From Methylobacterium nonmethylotrophicum (GTDB lineage: Bacteria > Pseudomonadota > Alphaproteobacteria > Rhizobiales > Beijerinckiaceae): 54,152 nt of DNA. The DNA lies in the NCBI RefSeq assembly GCF_004745635.1, contig NZ_SRLB01000040.1:1-54152 (forward strand), written 5' to 3'. A program made the translations under genes and the position numbers. Under the pieces are notes generated by a model that was not told the origin of the DNA, did no database searches, and saw only the letters and a list, made by a program, of their open reading frames with translations. This document shows, piece after piece, positions 1-8,293 of the stretch. The number at the start of each line of letters is the position of its first letter. Position 1 is the first letter of the stretch.

Positions 1-379
1 GGACCGCACCCTCGTCTACGCCACCGGCGGCTTCGCCTACGGCTCGGGCGGCGGTCGCGACTTCGGCCTGCCCAACACCAGCCGCGACGACTTCCAGACC
101 GGCTGGGTCGTCGGCGGCGGCGTCGAGTACGCCCTGCCCACCGACTCGTTCCTGAACTTCTTCCGCTCGTCGGCCGTGACCCTCAAGGTCGAAGGCCTGT
201 ACGTGAAGCTGGATCAGGGCAACCGCAACAGCGGCGTGTTCGCCCAGACCGCGAACGGCACGCAGTACTCGGTGTTCTCGCCGGGCGTGGTGTCGGTCGG
301 CCCGGCCAACCTGTACCGTCGCGAGACCGAGTTCGCGGTCGTGCGCGCCGGCCTGAACTACAAGTTCAACGCCTTCTAA
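1..379 (+). CDS. Outer-membrane beta-barrel protein (Omp25/31-like), C-terminal part
   Basis: This is the 3' end of a gene that begins left of the window; it reads in frame from base 2 to the TAA at 377-379. The roughly 125 visible residues alternate polar and aromatic or hydrophobic positions (for example LVYATGGFAYG, VVGGGVEYAL, LKVEGLYVKLD) and end in LNYKFNAF. A terminal aromatic residue is the usual C-terminal signature of outer-membrane beta-barrels recognised by the BAM complex. The pattern matches the porin-like Omp25/Omp31 surface protein family common in Hyphomicrobiales. A strong intrinsic terminator follows the stop. A gene starting at 54013 encodes the N-terminus of the same kind of protein. 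The exact subfamily and any transport role cannot be told from this part. Confidence 0.85.
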   Translation, partial: DRTLVYATGGFAYGSGGGRDFGLPNTSRDDFQTGWVVGGGVEYALPTDSFLNFFRSSAVTLKVEGLYVKLDQGNRNSGVFAQTANGTQYSVFSPGVVSVGPANLYRRETEFAVVRAGLNYKFNAF

Positions 380-408
380 GACCTGACCTCCGTCGCTGCG
401 ACGGATCG

Positions 409-436
409 GAGCCCGGCCTCACGGCCGGGCTCTTTT
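409..436 (+). terminator. Intrinsic terminator of the beta-barrel gene
   Basis: A perfect 10-bp GC-rich stem (409-418 with 423-432) has a 4-nt TCAC loop and is followed by TTTT at 433-436, 30 bp after the stop codon. The regulator gene on the opposite strand ends at 445, so the hairpin may also help end that transcript. Confidence 0.85.
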
Positions 437-444
437 CGTTTGCG

Positions 445-924
445 TCAGGGTGCCGTGGGCACCTTCACGCTGAACTTCACCTCGCGCAGGGCGAAGTTCG
501 AGTGGATCTGCTGCACCGCCGGGCAGGAGAACACCGCCTCCTGCAGGAAGCGCTCGTAATGCTGCGCGTCCCGCACCACGACCCGCAGCAGGTAATCGGC
601 CTGCCCCGTGGTCGAGAAGCATTCCAGCACCTCGTCGCGCCGGCCCACGACCCGCTCGAACTCCGCCACGCCGTCGCGGTCGTGCTTGGCCAGCGTCACG
701 TGGGCGAAGACGCACTGGCCGTGCCCGAGCGCCGCCGCGTCGACGAGGGCGACGTAGCCGCGGATGATGCCCCGTTCCTCCAGGGCCTTCAGGCGCCTCC
801 AGGTCGGCGAGGTCGACAGCCCGATCCGCTGGGCGAGGTCCTGCACCGAGAGCCGCGCGTCGTCCTGCAGCGCGTCGAGGATCGCGCGCTCGAAGCGATC
901 CGGCGTTTCTCCGCGGTCGGGCAT
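445..924 (-). CDS. Lrp/AsnC family transcriptional regulator
   Basis: A 159-residue protein of typical Lrp/AsnC length. The N-terminal winged helix-turn-helix carries FERAILDALQDDARLS and LAQRIGLSTSPTWRRLKALE. The C-terminal half is the RAM/AsnC ligand-binding fold (FAHVTLAKHD, ECFSTTGQADYLLRVVV). The ATG at 922-924 (MPDRGETPD) is chosen because the DNA-binding helix starts about ten residues later, as usual; an upstream in-frame start would add 32 residues of unlikely composition. The gene is divergent from the indolepyruvate oxidoreductase gene, 122 bp apart, with a 17-bp perfect palindrome in the gap. Family members sense amino acids or aromatic acids and often control a divergent catabolic gene. 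Control of the neighbour is therefore inferred from context. Confidence 0.9.
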   Translation of the reverse strand: MPDRGETPDRFERAILDALQDDARLSVQDLAQRIGLSTSPTWRRLKALEERGIIRGYVALVDAAALGHGQCVFAHVTLAKHDRDGVAEFERVVGRRDEVLECFSTTGQADYLLRVVVRDAQHYERFLQEAVFSCPAVQQIHSNFALREVKFSVKVPTAP

Positions 925-966
925 GAGCGTTTCCCGGACTGGCCTGTCTCGGCCCGATTCGTACCT

Positions 967-983
967 CCGGATGCCGCATCCGG
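967..983. promoter_or_regulatory. Perfect 17-bp palindrome, candidate AsnC-type operator
   Basis: Arms 967-974 and 976-983 are exact reverse complements (CCGGATGC / GCATCCGG) around a single central base. The site lies in the 122-bp gap between the divergent AsnC-type regulator and the indolepyruvate oxidoreductase gene. Lrp/AsnC dimers bind imperfect palindromes of about 13-17 bp, so this is the natural candidate operator. No experimental support is visible. Confidence 0.45.
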
Positions 984-1046
984 GAAGCAGAGAGGCAGGT
1001 TTTACCTCAAGACCCGGCATAGCCTGGCGGCCGAGGAGATCCGCCG

Positions 1047-4000
1047 ATGCCCGAGATCGACCGCGCCTACCGCCTCGACGACCGCTTCGACCGCAGCCTC
1101 GGCCGGGTCTACCTGACGGGCACGCAGGCCCTGGTGCGGCTCCTCCTCGCGCAGGCCGCGATCGACCGCCGCGACGGGCTCGACACCGCCGGCCTCGTCT
1201 CCGGCTATCGCGGCTCGCCCCTCGGGGCCGTCGACCAGGAATTGTGGCGCGCCAAGGAGCGCCTCGCCGCCGCCGGCATCCGCTTCCAGCCCGGCATCAA
1301 CGAGGACCTGGCGGCGGCGGCCCTGCTCGGCAGCCAGCGCGTCGCACTCGATCCGGCCGCAACCGTCGAAGGCGTGTTCGGCCTCTGGTACGGCAAGGGC
1401 CCGGGGGTCGACCGCTCGGGCGACGCCCTCAAGCACGGCAACGCCTACGGCTCCTCGCCGAAAGGCGGCGTGCTGGTCGTCGCCGGCGACGATCACGGCT
1501 GCGTCTCCTCCTCGATGTCGCACCAGAGCGACCTGGCGCTCGCGGCCTGGCACATGCCGGTGATCCACCCGGGCGCGATCGCCGAGTACGAGGCCTTCGG
1601 CCTGTGGGGCTTCGCCGCGTCGCGCTTCTCCGGGGCCTGGGTCGGCTTCAAGGCGATCTCGGAGGTGGTGGAGGGCGCGGCCTCGGTCGATCTCGCGCCG
1701 CTCCCCCGTTTCGCGACGCCCGCCTTCGCGCCGCCCCTCGGCGGCCTGCACATCCGCTGGCCCGACCTGCCGAGCCTCGCCATCGAGGCGCGGGCGCTGA
1801 CGAAGCTCGAGGCGATCCGCGCCTTCGCCCGGGCCAACCCCCTCGACCGGCTGGTGGTGGCGCCGGAGCGGCCGCGGCTCCTCGTCGTCATGGTCGGCAA
1901 GGCCCATGGCGACGCCATGGAGGCGTTCCGGCTCCTCGGCCTCGGGCCCGACGGGCTCGCGGCCGCGGGGGTCGCAGTGCTGAAGGTCGGCCTCGTCCAC
2001 CCCCTCGACGTCGCCGGAATCGTCGCGGTCGCCGCCGGGGTCGAGACCGTGCTGGTGATCGAGGAGAAGGCGGCCCTGGTCGAGCGCCAGCTCCGCGACG
2101 GCCTCTACGACCTGCCGGCGGAAAGCCGCCCGCGCATCCTCGGCAAGCGCGACGCGGCGGGCGCGCCGCTCGTGCCGGAGGTGGAGGAGCTGCGGCCCTC
2201 ACGATTGCTCGCGATCCTGGCCGGGACGCTGCGCGGCCTCGGCCTGGCGGTGCGGGAGCCCGACGCCGTCCCGGCCTTCCCCGCCGCCGGGCCGCTGCCG
2301 GTGCGCACGCCGTATTTCTGCTCCGGCTGCCCGCACAACACCTCGACCCGGGTGCCGGAGGGCTCGCAGGGCCGTGCCGGCATCGGCTGCCACTTCATGG
2401 CGAACTGGATGGAGCGCGACACCACCGGCATCGTGCCGATGGGGGCGGAGGGCATCGACTGGACCGGCCAGGCGCCGTTCACCCGCCAGGCCCACGTCTT
2501 CCAGAATCTCGGCGACGGCACCTACTTCCATTCCGGCCATGCGGCGATCCGGCAGGCGGTCGCGAGCGGCGCCAGCCTCACCTACAAGATCCTCTACAAC
2601 GACGCCGTCGCGATGACCGGCGGCCAGCCGGTCGACGGCGTGCTCACCGTGCCGCAGATCACCCGCCTGGTCTCGGCCGAGGGCGCGCGCCGGGTCGTGG
2701 TGGTGTCGGACGATCCCGACCGGGTGGCGCGGGCGGCCGCCCGCGATCCCCTCGGGCCCGGCGTCACGGTCCATCACCGCGACGACCTCGACGCCGTGCA
2801 GCGGGAGCTGCGCGAGATCGAGGGCGTCACCGTGCTGGTCTACGACCAGACCTGCGCCACCGAGGCGCGGCGGCGGCGCAAGCGGGGCCTCGCGCCCCAG
2901 CCGGCGCGGCGCGCCGTCATCAACGACCTTGTCTGCGAGGGCTGCGGCGACTGCCAGCAGAAATCGAACTGCCTCTCGGTCGTGCCGGTCGAGACCGAGT
3001 TCGGCCGCAAACGCGCCATCGACCAGACCGGCTGCAACAGCGACCTGTCGTGCCTCAAGGGGTTCTGCCCGTCCTTCGTGACGCTGGAGGGCGCGACGCC
3101 GCGACGGCGGCCCGGGGTCGCGGTCGACCCTGAGACCGTCGCGGCCCGGGCCGCCGCGCTGCCAGAGCCCGCCACCGCGCTCGGACCCGAGCCCTACGAG
3201 ATCCTGGTCGCCGGCGTCGGCGGCACCGGCGTCGTGACGGTCGGCGCCCTCATCACCATGGCGGCGCATCTCGAGGGCCGCGGCGCCAGCGTGCTCGACT
3301 TCATGGGCTTCGCCCAGAAGGGCGGGCAGGTGCTCTCCTTCGTGCGGCTCGCGGCCGCGCCGTCCACGCTCCATCAGGTGAGGATCGACCGCGGCCGGGC
3401 CGACGCGGTGCTGGCCTGCGACCTCGTGGTGGCGGCAAGCCCCGACGCCGCCGCGGTGATCGACCCGGCCCGCACCCGGATCGTCGCCAACACCCACGAG
3501 ATCCCGACCGGCGCAACCCTGCGCGACCCGAACGCCCGCATCGACACCCGGATGCTCGAGGCCCTCCTCGCCCGCCGGGTCGGCGCCGGCGCCCTGCTCA
3601 GCCTCGACGCGCAAGGCATGGCCGCGCGCCTGATCGGCGACGCGCAAGCCGCCAACGTGCTGCTCCTCGGCTTCGCCTGGCAATGCGGCCTGGTGCCGGT
3701 CTCCCGCGCCGCCCTCGAGCAGGCGGTGGTGCTGAACGGCACTGCCGTCTCCGGCAACCGCCTGGCGCTGGCCTGGGGCCGGCTCCTCGCCGCCGATCCG
3801 GCCTTCGTGGAAGGGCAGATCTCGCCCGAGCCTGAACCGGCGCAGGACCTCGACGCGGTGGTGGCGCGCCGGTCGGACTATCTCACCGCCTATCAGGACG
3901 CCGCTTACGCCGCGCGCTACCGCGACCGGGTGGCGGCAGTGCGGGGGACGGCCGGCGACGCGCTCGCCGAGGCGGTCGCCCGCTCCCTGTTCAAGCTGAT

Positions 4001-4496
4001 GGCGATCAAGGACGAGTACGAGGTCGCCCGCCTCCAGTCCGACCCGGCCTTCCACGCTCGTCTGGCGCGGGATTTCGAGGGGCCGGTGCGTCCGACCTTC
4101 CACCTCGCCCCGCCCTTCCTCGCCCGGACCCGCCCCGGCGAGACCGAGCCGCGCAAGATCGCCTTCGGACCCTGGCTGCTGCCGGTCTTGCGCGGGATCG
4201 CCGCGCTCAAGGGCCTGCGCGGCCGGCGCCTCGACCCCCTGCGGCTGATCGCCGAGCGGCGGGAGGAGCGGGCCGTGCTGGAAGCGTACGAGGCGCAGAT
4301 CGACGCGGCGCTCGCCCTCGTCGGCCGCGCCGACCCGGCGATCTTGCGCGACCTCCTCGCCGCCCCCCAGGAGATCCGCGGCTTCGGCCCGGTCAAGGCG
4401 CGGGCGATCGCGGCGTGGCGGGTCCGCAGCGAGGCGCTGCTGGCAACGGCCCGGGCCGGCAACGACGCCGGGGCGCTGCTGTCGCGGGCGGGGTAG
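1047..4496 (+). CDS. Indolepyruvate ferredoxin oxidoreductase, fused alpha/beta subunits
   Basis: This 1149-residue protein is a fused IorA-IorB type 2-oxoacid:ferredoxin oxidoreductase. It oxidatively decarboxylates aryl pyruvates such as indolepyruvate to the acyl-CoA with reduction of ferredoxin, a step in aromatic amino-acid breakdown. The N-terminal pyrimidine-binding part is followed by a thiamine-diphosphate region near residues 440-540 (GDGTYFHSGHAA, YNDAVAMTGGQP). A cysteine cluster follows at about 630-680 (CEGCGDCQQKSNC, then CNSDLSCLKGFC). The gamma/IorB domain starts near residue 720 (VAGVGGTGVVTVG). The length fits the fused proteobacterial form; archaeal enzymes use two separate chains. 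GAGGAG lies 8 bp before the ATG. A divergent AsnC-type regulator lies upstream and probably controls it. Confidence 0.93.
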   Translation: MPEIDRAYRLDDRFDRSLGRVYLTGTQALVRLLLAQAAIDRRDGLDTAGLVSGYRGSPLGAVDQELWRAKERLAAAGIRFQPGINEDLAAAALLGSQRVALDPAATVEGVFGLWYGKGPGVDRSGDALKHGNAYGSSPKGGVLVVAGDDHGCVSSSMSHQSDLALAAWHMPVIHPGAIAEYEAFGLWGFAASRFSGAWVGFKAISEVVEGAASVDLAPLPRFATPAFAPPLGGLHIRWPDLPSLAIEARALTKLEAIRAFARANPLDRLVVAPERPRLLVVMVGKAHGDAMEAFRLLGLGPDGLAAAGVAVLKVGLVHPLDVAGIVAVAAGVETVLVIEEKAALVERQLRDGLYDLPAESRPRILGKRDAAGAPLVPEVEELRPSRLLAILAGTLRGLGLAVREPDAVPAFPAAGPLPVRTPYFCSGCPHNTSTRVPEGSQGRAGIGCHFMANWMERDTTGIVPMGAEGIDWTGQAPFTRQAHVFQNLGDGTYFHSGHAAIRQAVASGASLTYKILYNDAVAMTGGQPVDGVLTVPQITRLVSAEGARRVVVVSDDPDRVARAAARDPLGPGVTVHHRDDLDAVQRELREIEGVTVLVYDQTCATEARRRRKRGLAPQPARRAVINDLVCEGCGDCQQKSNCLSVVPVETEFGRKRAIDQTGCNSDLSCLKGFCPSFVTLEGATPRRRPGVAVDPETVAARAAALPEPATALGPEPYEILVAGVGGTGVVTVGALITMAAHLEGRGASVLDFMGFAQKGGQVLSFVRLAAAPSTLHQVRIDRGRADAVLACDLVVAASPDAAAVIDPARTRIVANTHEIPTGATLRDPNARIDTRMLEALLARRVGAGALLSLDAQGMAARLIGDAQAANVLLLGFAWQCGLVPVSRAALEQAVVLNGTAVSGNRLALAWGRLLAADPAFVEGQISPEPEPAQDLDAVVARRSDYLTAYQDAAYAARYRDRVAAVRGTAGDALAEAVARSLFKLMAIKDEYEVARLQSDPAFHARLARDFEGPVRPTFHLAPPFLARTRPGETEPRKIAFGPWLLPVLRGIAALKGLRGRRLDPLRLIAERREERAVLEAYEAQIDAALALVGRADPAILRDLLAAPQEIRGFGPVKARAIAAWRVRSEALLATARAGNDAGALLSRAG

Positions 4497-4835
4497 CGGT
4501 ATCTGCTTCAAGGAGTTCGGGAAAACTCAGACGCGGGATCCCCTCTCCCGAGTGGGAGAGGGGTAGGGGATCGAAGATCCCGCACGGGCCTGAAGGCCCG
4601 CGTGAGGGTGACGCGCCTCCGGATAAGACTCGAACGGTCGTGCTGGCAGCTCGACGTCTAGTGCTTGATTCTGAACCGTCTCCAGCCCCTCTCCCACGCG
4701 GGAGAGGGGGTAAGCGCCTCATCTCTTTCGTCCCTGTGAGCCCCCCTGCGTCGGCAGACCGGATTGCCGGAGGCCTAAGCCTCGATTAGGCGGTCACCCA
4801 CACGCCGCCACCACACCGACCGCAGGTTGCCCCTC
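4497..4835. repeat. Intergenic region with two palindromic repeats
   Basis: No gene is visible here. Two near-identical hairpins occur: arms 4540-4549/4554-4563 and 4686-4695/4700-4709, both with CCCCTCTCCC / GGGAGAGGGG stems and different 4-nt loops (GAGT, ACGC). A further small stem (GGGCCT / AGGCCC) lies near 4586-4600. A degenerate relative of the motif occurs at 36312-36338. Such short dispersed palindromes resemble REP-type elements and may end the upstream transcript. Confidence 0.6.
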
Positions 4836-5051
4836 ATGCGCCGCCGCACCCGCTCCTTCGTCGGAGCGATCGCGATGATCGCCTTCGTGATGATCTACGC
4901 CCCCCTCGCCATGGCGCTGGCCGACAGCCGCATCGCCGAGACGCCGCCGCTGGTCCAGTCGGTGCTCTACGCGATCCTCGGCATCGCCTGGATCTTTCCG
5001 CTGATGCCGCTGATCCGCTGGATGGAGCGGCCGGACCGCGATCCGGCCTGA
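4836..5051 (+). CDS. DUF2842 family small membrane protein
   Basis: A 71-residue protein with a basic start (MRRRTRSFVG) and two hydrophobic segments, about residues 9-30 (AIAMIAFVMIYAPLAMALA) and 41-62 (QSVLYAILGIAWIFPLMPLI), ending in RWMERPDRDPA. Basic N-terminus, two helices and the closing RWM motif match DUF2842, a family of small alphaproteobacterial inner-membrane proteins of unknown function. The ATG at 4836 is preferred over a TTG nine bases upstream. It lies between the repeat-rich gap and a secreted small protein on the same strand; no functional link is apparent. Confidence 0.75.
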   Translation: MRRRTRSFVGAIAMIAFVMIYAPLAMALADSRIAETPPLVQSVLYAILGIAWIFPLMPLIRWMERPDRDPA

Positions 5052-5184
5052 GAAACCTGCCGCGCAACTCTGGAGCGCACGGTCGGCTTTTCGCCAAAAA
5101 GCGCTGCCAGACACGATCGCGCAGCCTTCCGGCCCGCGCTTCCCGCTTTCCGCACCTCCGAACCCGCAAGGCAGCCCCAGGCCC

Positions 5185-5556
5185 ATGCGCCACGCGCTCG
5201 CGCTCTTCCTCCTCCTCGGTCCCTTCGCCGGTGCCGCCCTGGCGCAGGGCGCGCCGCGCTCGGTCGGCGATTGCGAGCGCATCAAGGGCGACCTCGCCTA
5301 TAACCAGTGCCTGTCGCTGTTCGGCCCCGCCGCGCCGACGAAGAGCGTTTCCCCCGCGGCCGCGGCGGCCGCCGCCGCGATCCCGCGCCTGCCCGAGCCG
5401 CCCGCCCTCGCCGAAGCCGTCGAGCCCGAGCCCCGGGGCCGCGGTCGCCGCGTCTGGAGCCGGCGCCTGCGCGGCGGGCGCCAGAGCGCGACCTTCGCGA
5501 TCATCAGCAGCGGCGGCGGCGAGCGCCGGCACTATCGCCGCCGGCGCCACCGCTGA
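5185..5556 (+). CDS. Secreted hypothetical protein with basic C-terminus
   Basis: A 123-residue protein. Residues 1-20 form a signal peptide (MRHALALFLLLGPFAGAALA, cleavage expected after AxA). A short cysteine-containing segment follows (GDCERIKGDLAYNQCLSLFG), then an alanine/proline-rich spacer with eight consecutive alanines, and an arginine-rich tail ending RRHYRRRRHR. The two cysteines, 14 residues apart, could form a disulfide in the periplasm. The tail suggests binding to an acidic surface or nucleic acid, but this is only inference from charge. I do not recognise a named family. It is convergent with the polysaccharide deacetylase gene, with 9 bp between the stop codons. Confidence 0.6.
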   Translation: MRHALALFLLLGPFAGAALAQGAPRSVGDCERIKGDLAYNQCLSLFGPAAPTKSVSPAAAAAAAAIPRLPEPPALAEAVEPEPRGRGRRVWSRRLRGGRQSATFAIISSGGGERRHYRRRRHR

Positions 5557-5565
5557 GCGCGCCTC

Positions 5566-6621
5566 TCAGGCGACGTTGAGTCGTCGGCCCCGGTTCCAGG
5601 CCCAGAACGGCACGCCCGAGAGCAGGGCGCCGAGCGCCGCGTCGGTCTGGAAGCAGCCATTGACCGAGACCCGCGGCAGCGCGTGCAGGTGCGCGGCGTG
5701 GCCGGGAAAGAGGTGGCCGGGCCGGGTCGTCACCGCGGTGCGGTAGCCGGCGGCGCGGGCGAGGTCGAATTCCCGCGGACCCGCCGAGCCCGGATCGCCC
5801 ACCGGATAGGACAGGTGCTCCGGCACCCGGCCGAGCAGGGCTGCGAGCCGCGTCCGCCCCTCGACGATCTCGCGCCGGGCGGTGGCTGCGTCGTGCTTGG
5901 CGAGCATCGGGTGCGACAGGGTATGGGCGGCGAGCGTCACCGCCTCGTCCCGCGCCAGGTCGCGCAGGTCCCCGGCCGACAGGCACAGCTCGCGGGCGAT
6001 GGTCTCCACGGCGATGCCGGCCTCGGCGCACAGGCGCAGGGTCGCGGCGCGCAACGTCGCCTCTGGCCCGGCCCGCAGGGCCCGGTAGGCCTGCGCGAAG
6101 GCGGCGGACTTTTCCGCCGCATCGCCCGCCGGAAGGTCGAGCCCGACCTCCGGCAGCCGCACCCGGTCGAGGGCGCCGATCGCCCGTTCGAGCTCGATCC
6201 ACCATAGCCGCCCGGTCCCGTCCGCGAAGTCGTGGGTGACGAACAGGGTCCAGGGTGCGCCGTGCCGGCGCAGCACCGGCGCCGCGTGCTCGAGGTTGTC
6301 GCGGTAGCCGTCGTCGAAGGTCAGCACCGCGAAGGGGGGGCCGTCCTCCGCGAGCCGGCGCGGCAGCTCCGACAAGGGGGTGATCGCGAAGCCGCGCGCC
6401 GTCAGGGCGGTGAGCGTCCGGTCGAGGAAGGCCGGGGTGATCGCGAGCAGCCGGTTCGGCGCGTAGGCCCCCGGCGGGGCCAAGTCCGGCCGGACGTGGT
6501 GGAAGGTGAGGATGAGCCCGCGGCCGCGGGCGGCCGGGGCGAGCCAGCGGTCGGCGCCGGTGGCGGCGATCGCCGCGAAGCCGGCATGGAACAGGCGGTG
6601 GCGGGCGGACGGGCTGAGCAT
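5566..6621 (-). CDS. Polysaccharide deacetylase (NodB-like)
   Basis: A 351-residue carbohydrate esterase 4 type enzyme that would remove N- or O-acetyl groups from a cell-surface polysaccharide. The first NodB motif is TFDDGYRDN at 101-109, with catalytic and metal-binding Asp103-Asp104. The histidine metal motif is HTLSHP at 233-238 (HxxxxH spacing shortened). SYPVG at 271-275 corresponds to the third motif. The N-terminus HHVRPDLAPP fits the family's HxV segment. The ATG at 6619-6621 (MLSPSARHRL) is preferred; upstream in-frame starts add a low-complexity Pro/Arg stretch. It is divergent from the CelD-like acyltransferase gene (about 100 bp gap), so the two may act in one exopolysaccharide modification pathway. 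Confidence 0.88.
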   Translation of the reverse strand: MLSPSARHRLFHAGFAAIAATGADRWLAPAARGRGLILTFHHVRPDLAPPGAYAPNRLLAITPAFLDRTLTALTARGFAITPLSELPRRLAEDGPPFAVLTFDDGYRDNLEHAAPVLRRHGAPWTLFVTHDFADGTGRLWWIELERAIGALDRVRLPEVGLDLPAGDAAEKSAAFAQAYRALRAGPEATLRAATLRLCAEAGIAVETIARELCLSAGDLRDLARDEAVTLAAHTLSHPMLAKHDAATARREIVEGRTRLAALLGRVPEHLSYPVGDPGSAGPREFDLARAAGYRTAVTTRPGHLFPGHAAHLHALPRVSVNGCFQTDAALGALLSGVPFWAWNRGRRLNVA

Positions 6622-6722
6622 GCGCCGAGCATCGGCCGGTCGCGACAAAGCTTCGTTACGGCGTTTGCGGATTCTGCACCCTTGCCGGTTAGACCTCCCT
6701 CGGGCAGCCGGGGGCGGACACG

Positions 6723-7907
6723 ATGGACGGCACGGTGCGACTCGCGGCGCAGGACGCGGCGGCACAACCGGCCCCGCCGGCCACATCCCTCTCGTCCGAG
6801 GTCTTCCCCGGCCTCGCGGCGGCCGAGGCGCCCTGGCGCGCCCTCGAGGCGGCGCCGGGCGTGGTGATGACGCCCTATCAGCGCTTCGACTGGGTATCGG
6901 CCTGCGCGGCCACCCTGCCGGAGGGCGCGCAGGCCCGCCCCGTCCTCCTGCGCGACGCCGCCGGGCGGCCCCTGGCGCTGCTGCCGCTCTGCGTGCGGCG
7001 CGAGGCCGGCATCCGGGTCGCCCGGATGATCGGCGGCCGGCACGCGAACTTCCACATGCCGATCTTCGCCGGGCCCGAGGCCGCCTTTTTGCCGGCGGAG
7101 GCCTACCGGACGGCCCTGCGGCGCGCCGGCCGGCTCGCGGGGGCCGACGTGATCCACCTGCCCCACCAGCCGCTCGCCTGGGACGGCGTGCCGAACCCGC
7201 TGGCGCACGGGCCGGCCTCGCCGAGCGACGCCTACGGCCTGGCGCTCGCCGCCGACCCGGAGATGGTGCTCAAGCGGGTGCTGAGCGGGGATGCCCGGCG
7301 CAAGCTGCGCCAGAAGGAGAAGTGGCTCGTCGCCGCGCACGGCCCGGTCGTGCATCGGATCGCGGCGGATGAACAGGAGGGCGAGGCGATCCTCGCCGCC
7401 TACCTCGCGCAGAAGGCGGAGCGCTTCGCGACAAGAGGCATCGCCGATCCCTTCGCCGATCCGGCGGCCCGCGGCTTCCTCGCCCGGGCGCACCGGGCCG
7501 GCGCCCTGGAGCTGCACGCTCTCTGCACCGGGGGCGGGCGCATCCTCGCCACCTTCGTGGGCGCCGTCGATGCGCGCCGCTTCAGCGGCATGCTGACCTC
7601 GTTCGATCCCGACCCGTCGCTGGCCCGCTTCAGCCCCGGCGACCTGCTGCTGCAGGCCCTGATCCGCGACCAGGCGCTGCGCGGCCGCGCCGCCCTCGAC
7701 CTCGGCGTCGGCGAGGCGCGCTACAAGGCCAGCGTCTGCGACGAGACCATCCGCCTCGTCGACGCCGTGCTGCCGGTGAGCCTGCGCGGGCGGGTCTACG
7801 GCGCCGCGGCCGAGGCGGGCGCGCGCCTGAAGCGCCGGATCAAGCGCGATCCGCGGCTGTGGGCGCTGGTCGGGCGGGCGCGCAAGCTGATGGCGCGCCC
7901 GGCCTGA
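6723..7907 (+). CDS. CelD/BcsL-like GNAT-fold acyltransferase
   Basis: A 394-residue protein of the COG5653 type (cellulose-biosynthesis protein CelD, GNAT/FemAB-like fold). Features seen are the TPYQRFDWVSA segment near residues 44-54, the GGRHANFHMP core, the RKLRQKEKWL motif around residue 195, and a C-terminal acyltransferase lobe with GDLLLQALIRDQALRG and LDLGVGEARYK near residues 300-335. Relatives transfer acyl groups during extracellular polysaccharide synthesis; the substrate here is unknown. It is divergent from a polysaccharide deacetylase, which supports an exopolysaccharide role. A bidirectional terminator follows 30 bp after the stop. Confidence 0.8.
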   Translation: MDGTVRLAAQDAAAQPAPPATSLSSEVFPGLAAAEAPWRALEAAPGVVMTPYQRFDWVSACAATLPEGAQARPVLLRDAAGRPLALLPLCVRREAGIRVARMIGGRHANFHMPIFAGPEAAFLPAEAYRTALRRAGRLAGADVIHLPHQPLAWDGVPNPLAHGPASPSDAYGLALAADPEMVLKRVLSGDARRKLRQKEKWLVAAHGPVVHRIAADEQEGEAILAAYLAQKAERFATRGIADPFADPAARGFLARAHRAGALELHALCTGGGRILATFVGAVDARRFSGMLTSFDPDPSLARFSPGDLLLQALIRDQALRGRAALDLGVGEARYKASVCDETIRLVDAVLPVSLRGRVYGAAAEAGARLKRRIKRDPRLWALVGRARKLMARPA

Positions 7908-7937
7908 TCACGCAAGCCGACAAGACCCGCCCGACGC

Positions 7938-7967
7938 AAAAAGGCCGCCCTCGCGGGCGGCCTTTTT
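7938..7967. terminator. Bidirectional intrinsic terminator between the acyltransferase and rpmG
   Basis: An 8-bp perfect stem (7943-7950 with 7955-7962) with a TCGC loop is flanked by five A on the left and five T on the right. It can therefore end transcripts from both strands. It sits between the convergent acyltransferase gene and rpmG. Confidence 0.9.
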
Positions 7968-7990
7968 CATGCCGCGCGGCGGCCGGACGC

Positions 7991-8158
7991 TTACTTGATC
8001 TTGGCTTCCTTGAACTCGACGTGCTTGCGCGCGATCGGGTCGTACTTCTTGAACGACAGCTTGTCGGTCTTGGTACGGGAGTTCTTCTTGGTGACGTAGA
8101 AATAGCCGGTATCGGCGGTCGACAGCAGCTTGATCTTGACGGTGACGGCCTTGGCCAT
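7991..8158 (-). CDS. rpmG: 50S ribosomal protein L33
   Basis: A 55-residue protein reading MAKAVTVKIKLLSTADTG, then YFYVTKKNSRTKTDKL and ending HVEFKEAKIK. This is a full-length bacterial L33 of the large ribosomal subunit. The zinc-binding cysteine pairs found in some L33 forms are absent, so it is the cysteine-free (C-minus) type and does not need zinc. The ATG at 8156-8158 is preceded by GAGG on the minus strand. It lies between two hairpin terminators (7938-7967 and 8203-8232) and so appears to be a single-gene transcript. Confidence 0.95.
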   Translation of the reverse strand: MAKAVTVKIKLLSTADTGYFYVTKKNSRTKTDKLSFKKYDPIARKHVEFKEAKIK

Positions 8159-8202
8159 GGCGCGACCTCATTGGGGCTGGTGGGTGTTGCGCCCGGAGGA
8201 CC

Positions 8203-8232
8203 GAAACGCAAAACGGCCGGGCAGGCCCGGCC
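8203..8232 (-). terminator. Intrinsic terminator after the MFS gene
   Basis: On the minus strand, about 60 bp past the MFS stop codon, an 8-bp GC stem (8225-8232 with 8215-8222) is followed by GTTTTGCGTTT. The tract is broken but U-rich. It separates the MFS transcript from rpmG. Confidence 0.65.
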
Positions 8233-8293
8233 AGAACGCGGCGCCTTCCTGCCTCATCGCCCGTGAGGCGTCAAGCCCGTGAGGGCGGGCCGA

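Noticed and set aside
2199..4511. Minus-strand open frame antisense to the indolepyruvate oxidoreductase
   Set aside because: Shadow frame without recognisable domains; the plus-strand enzyme is intact.
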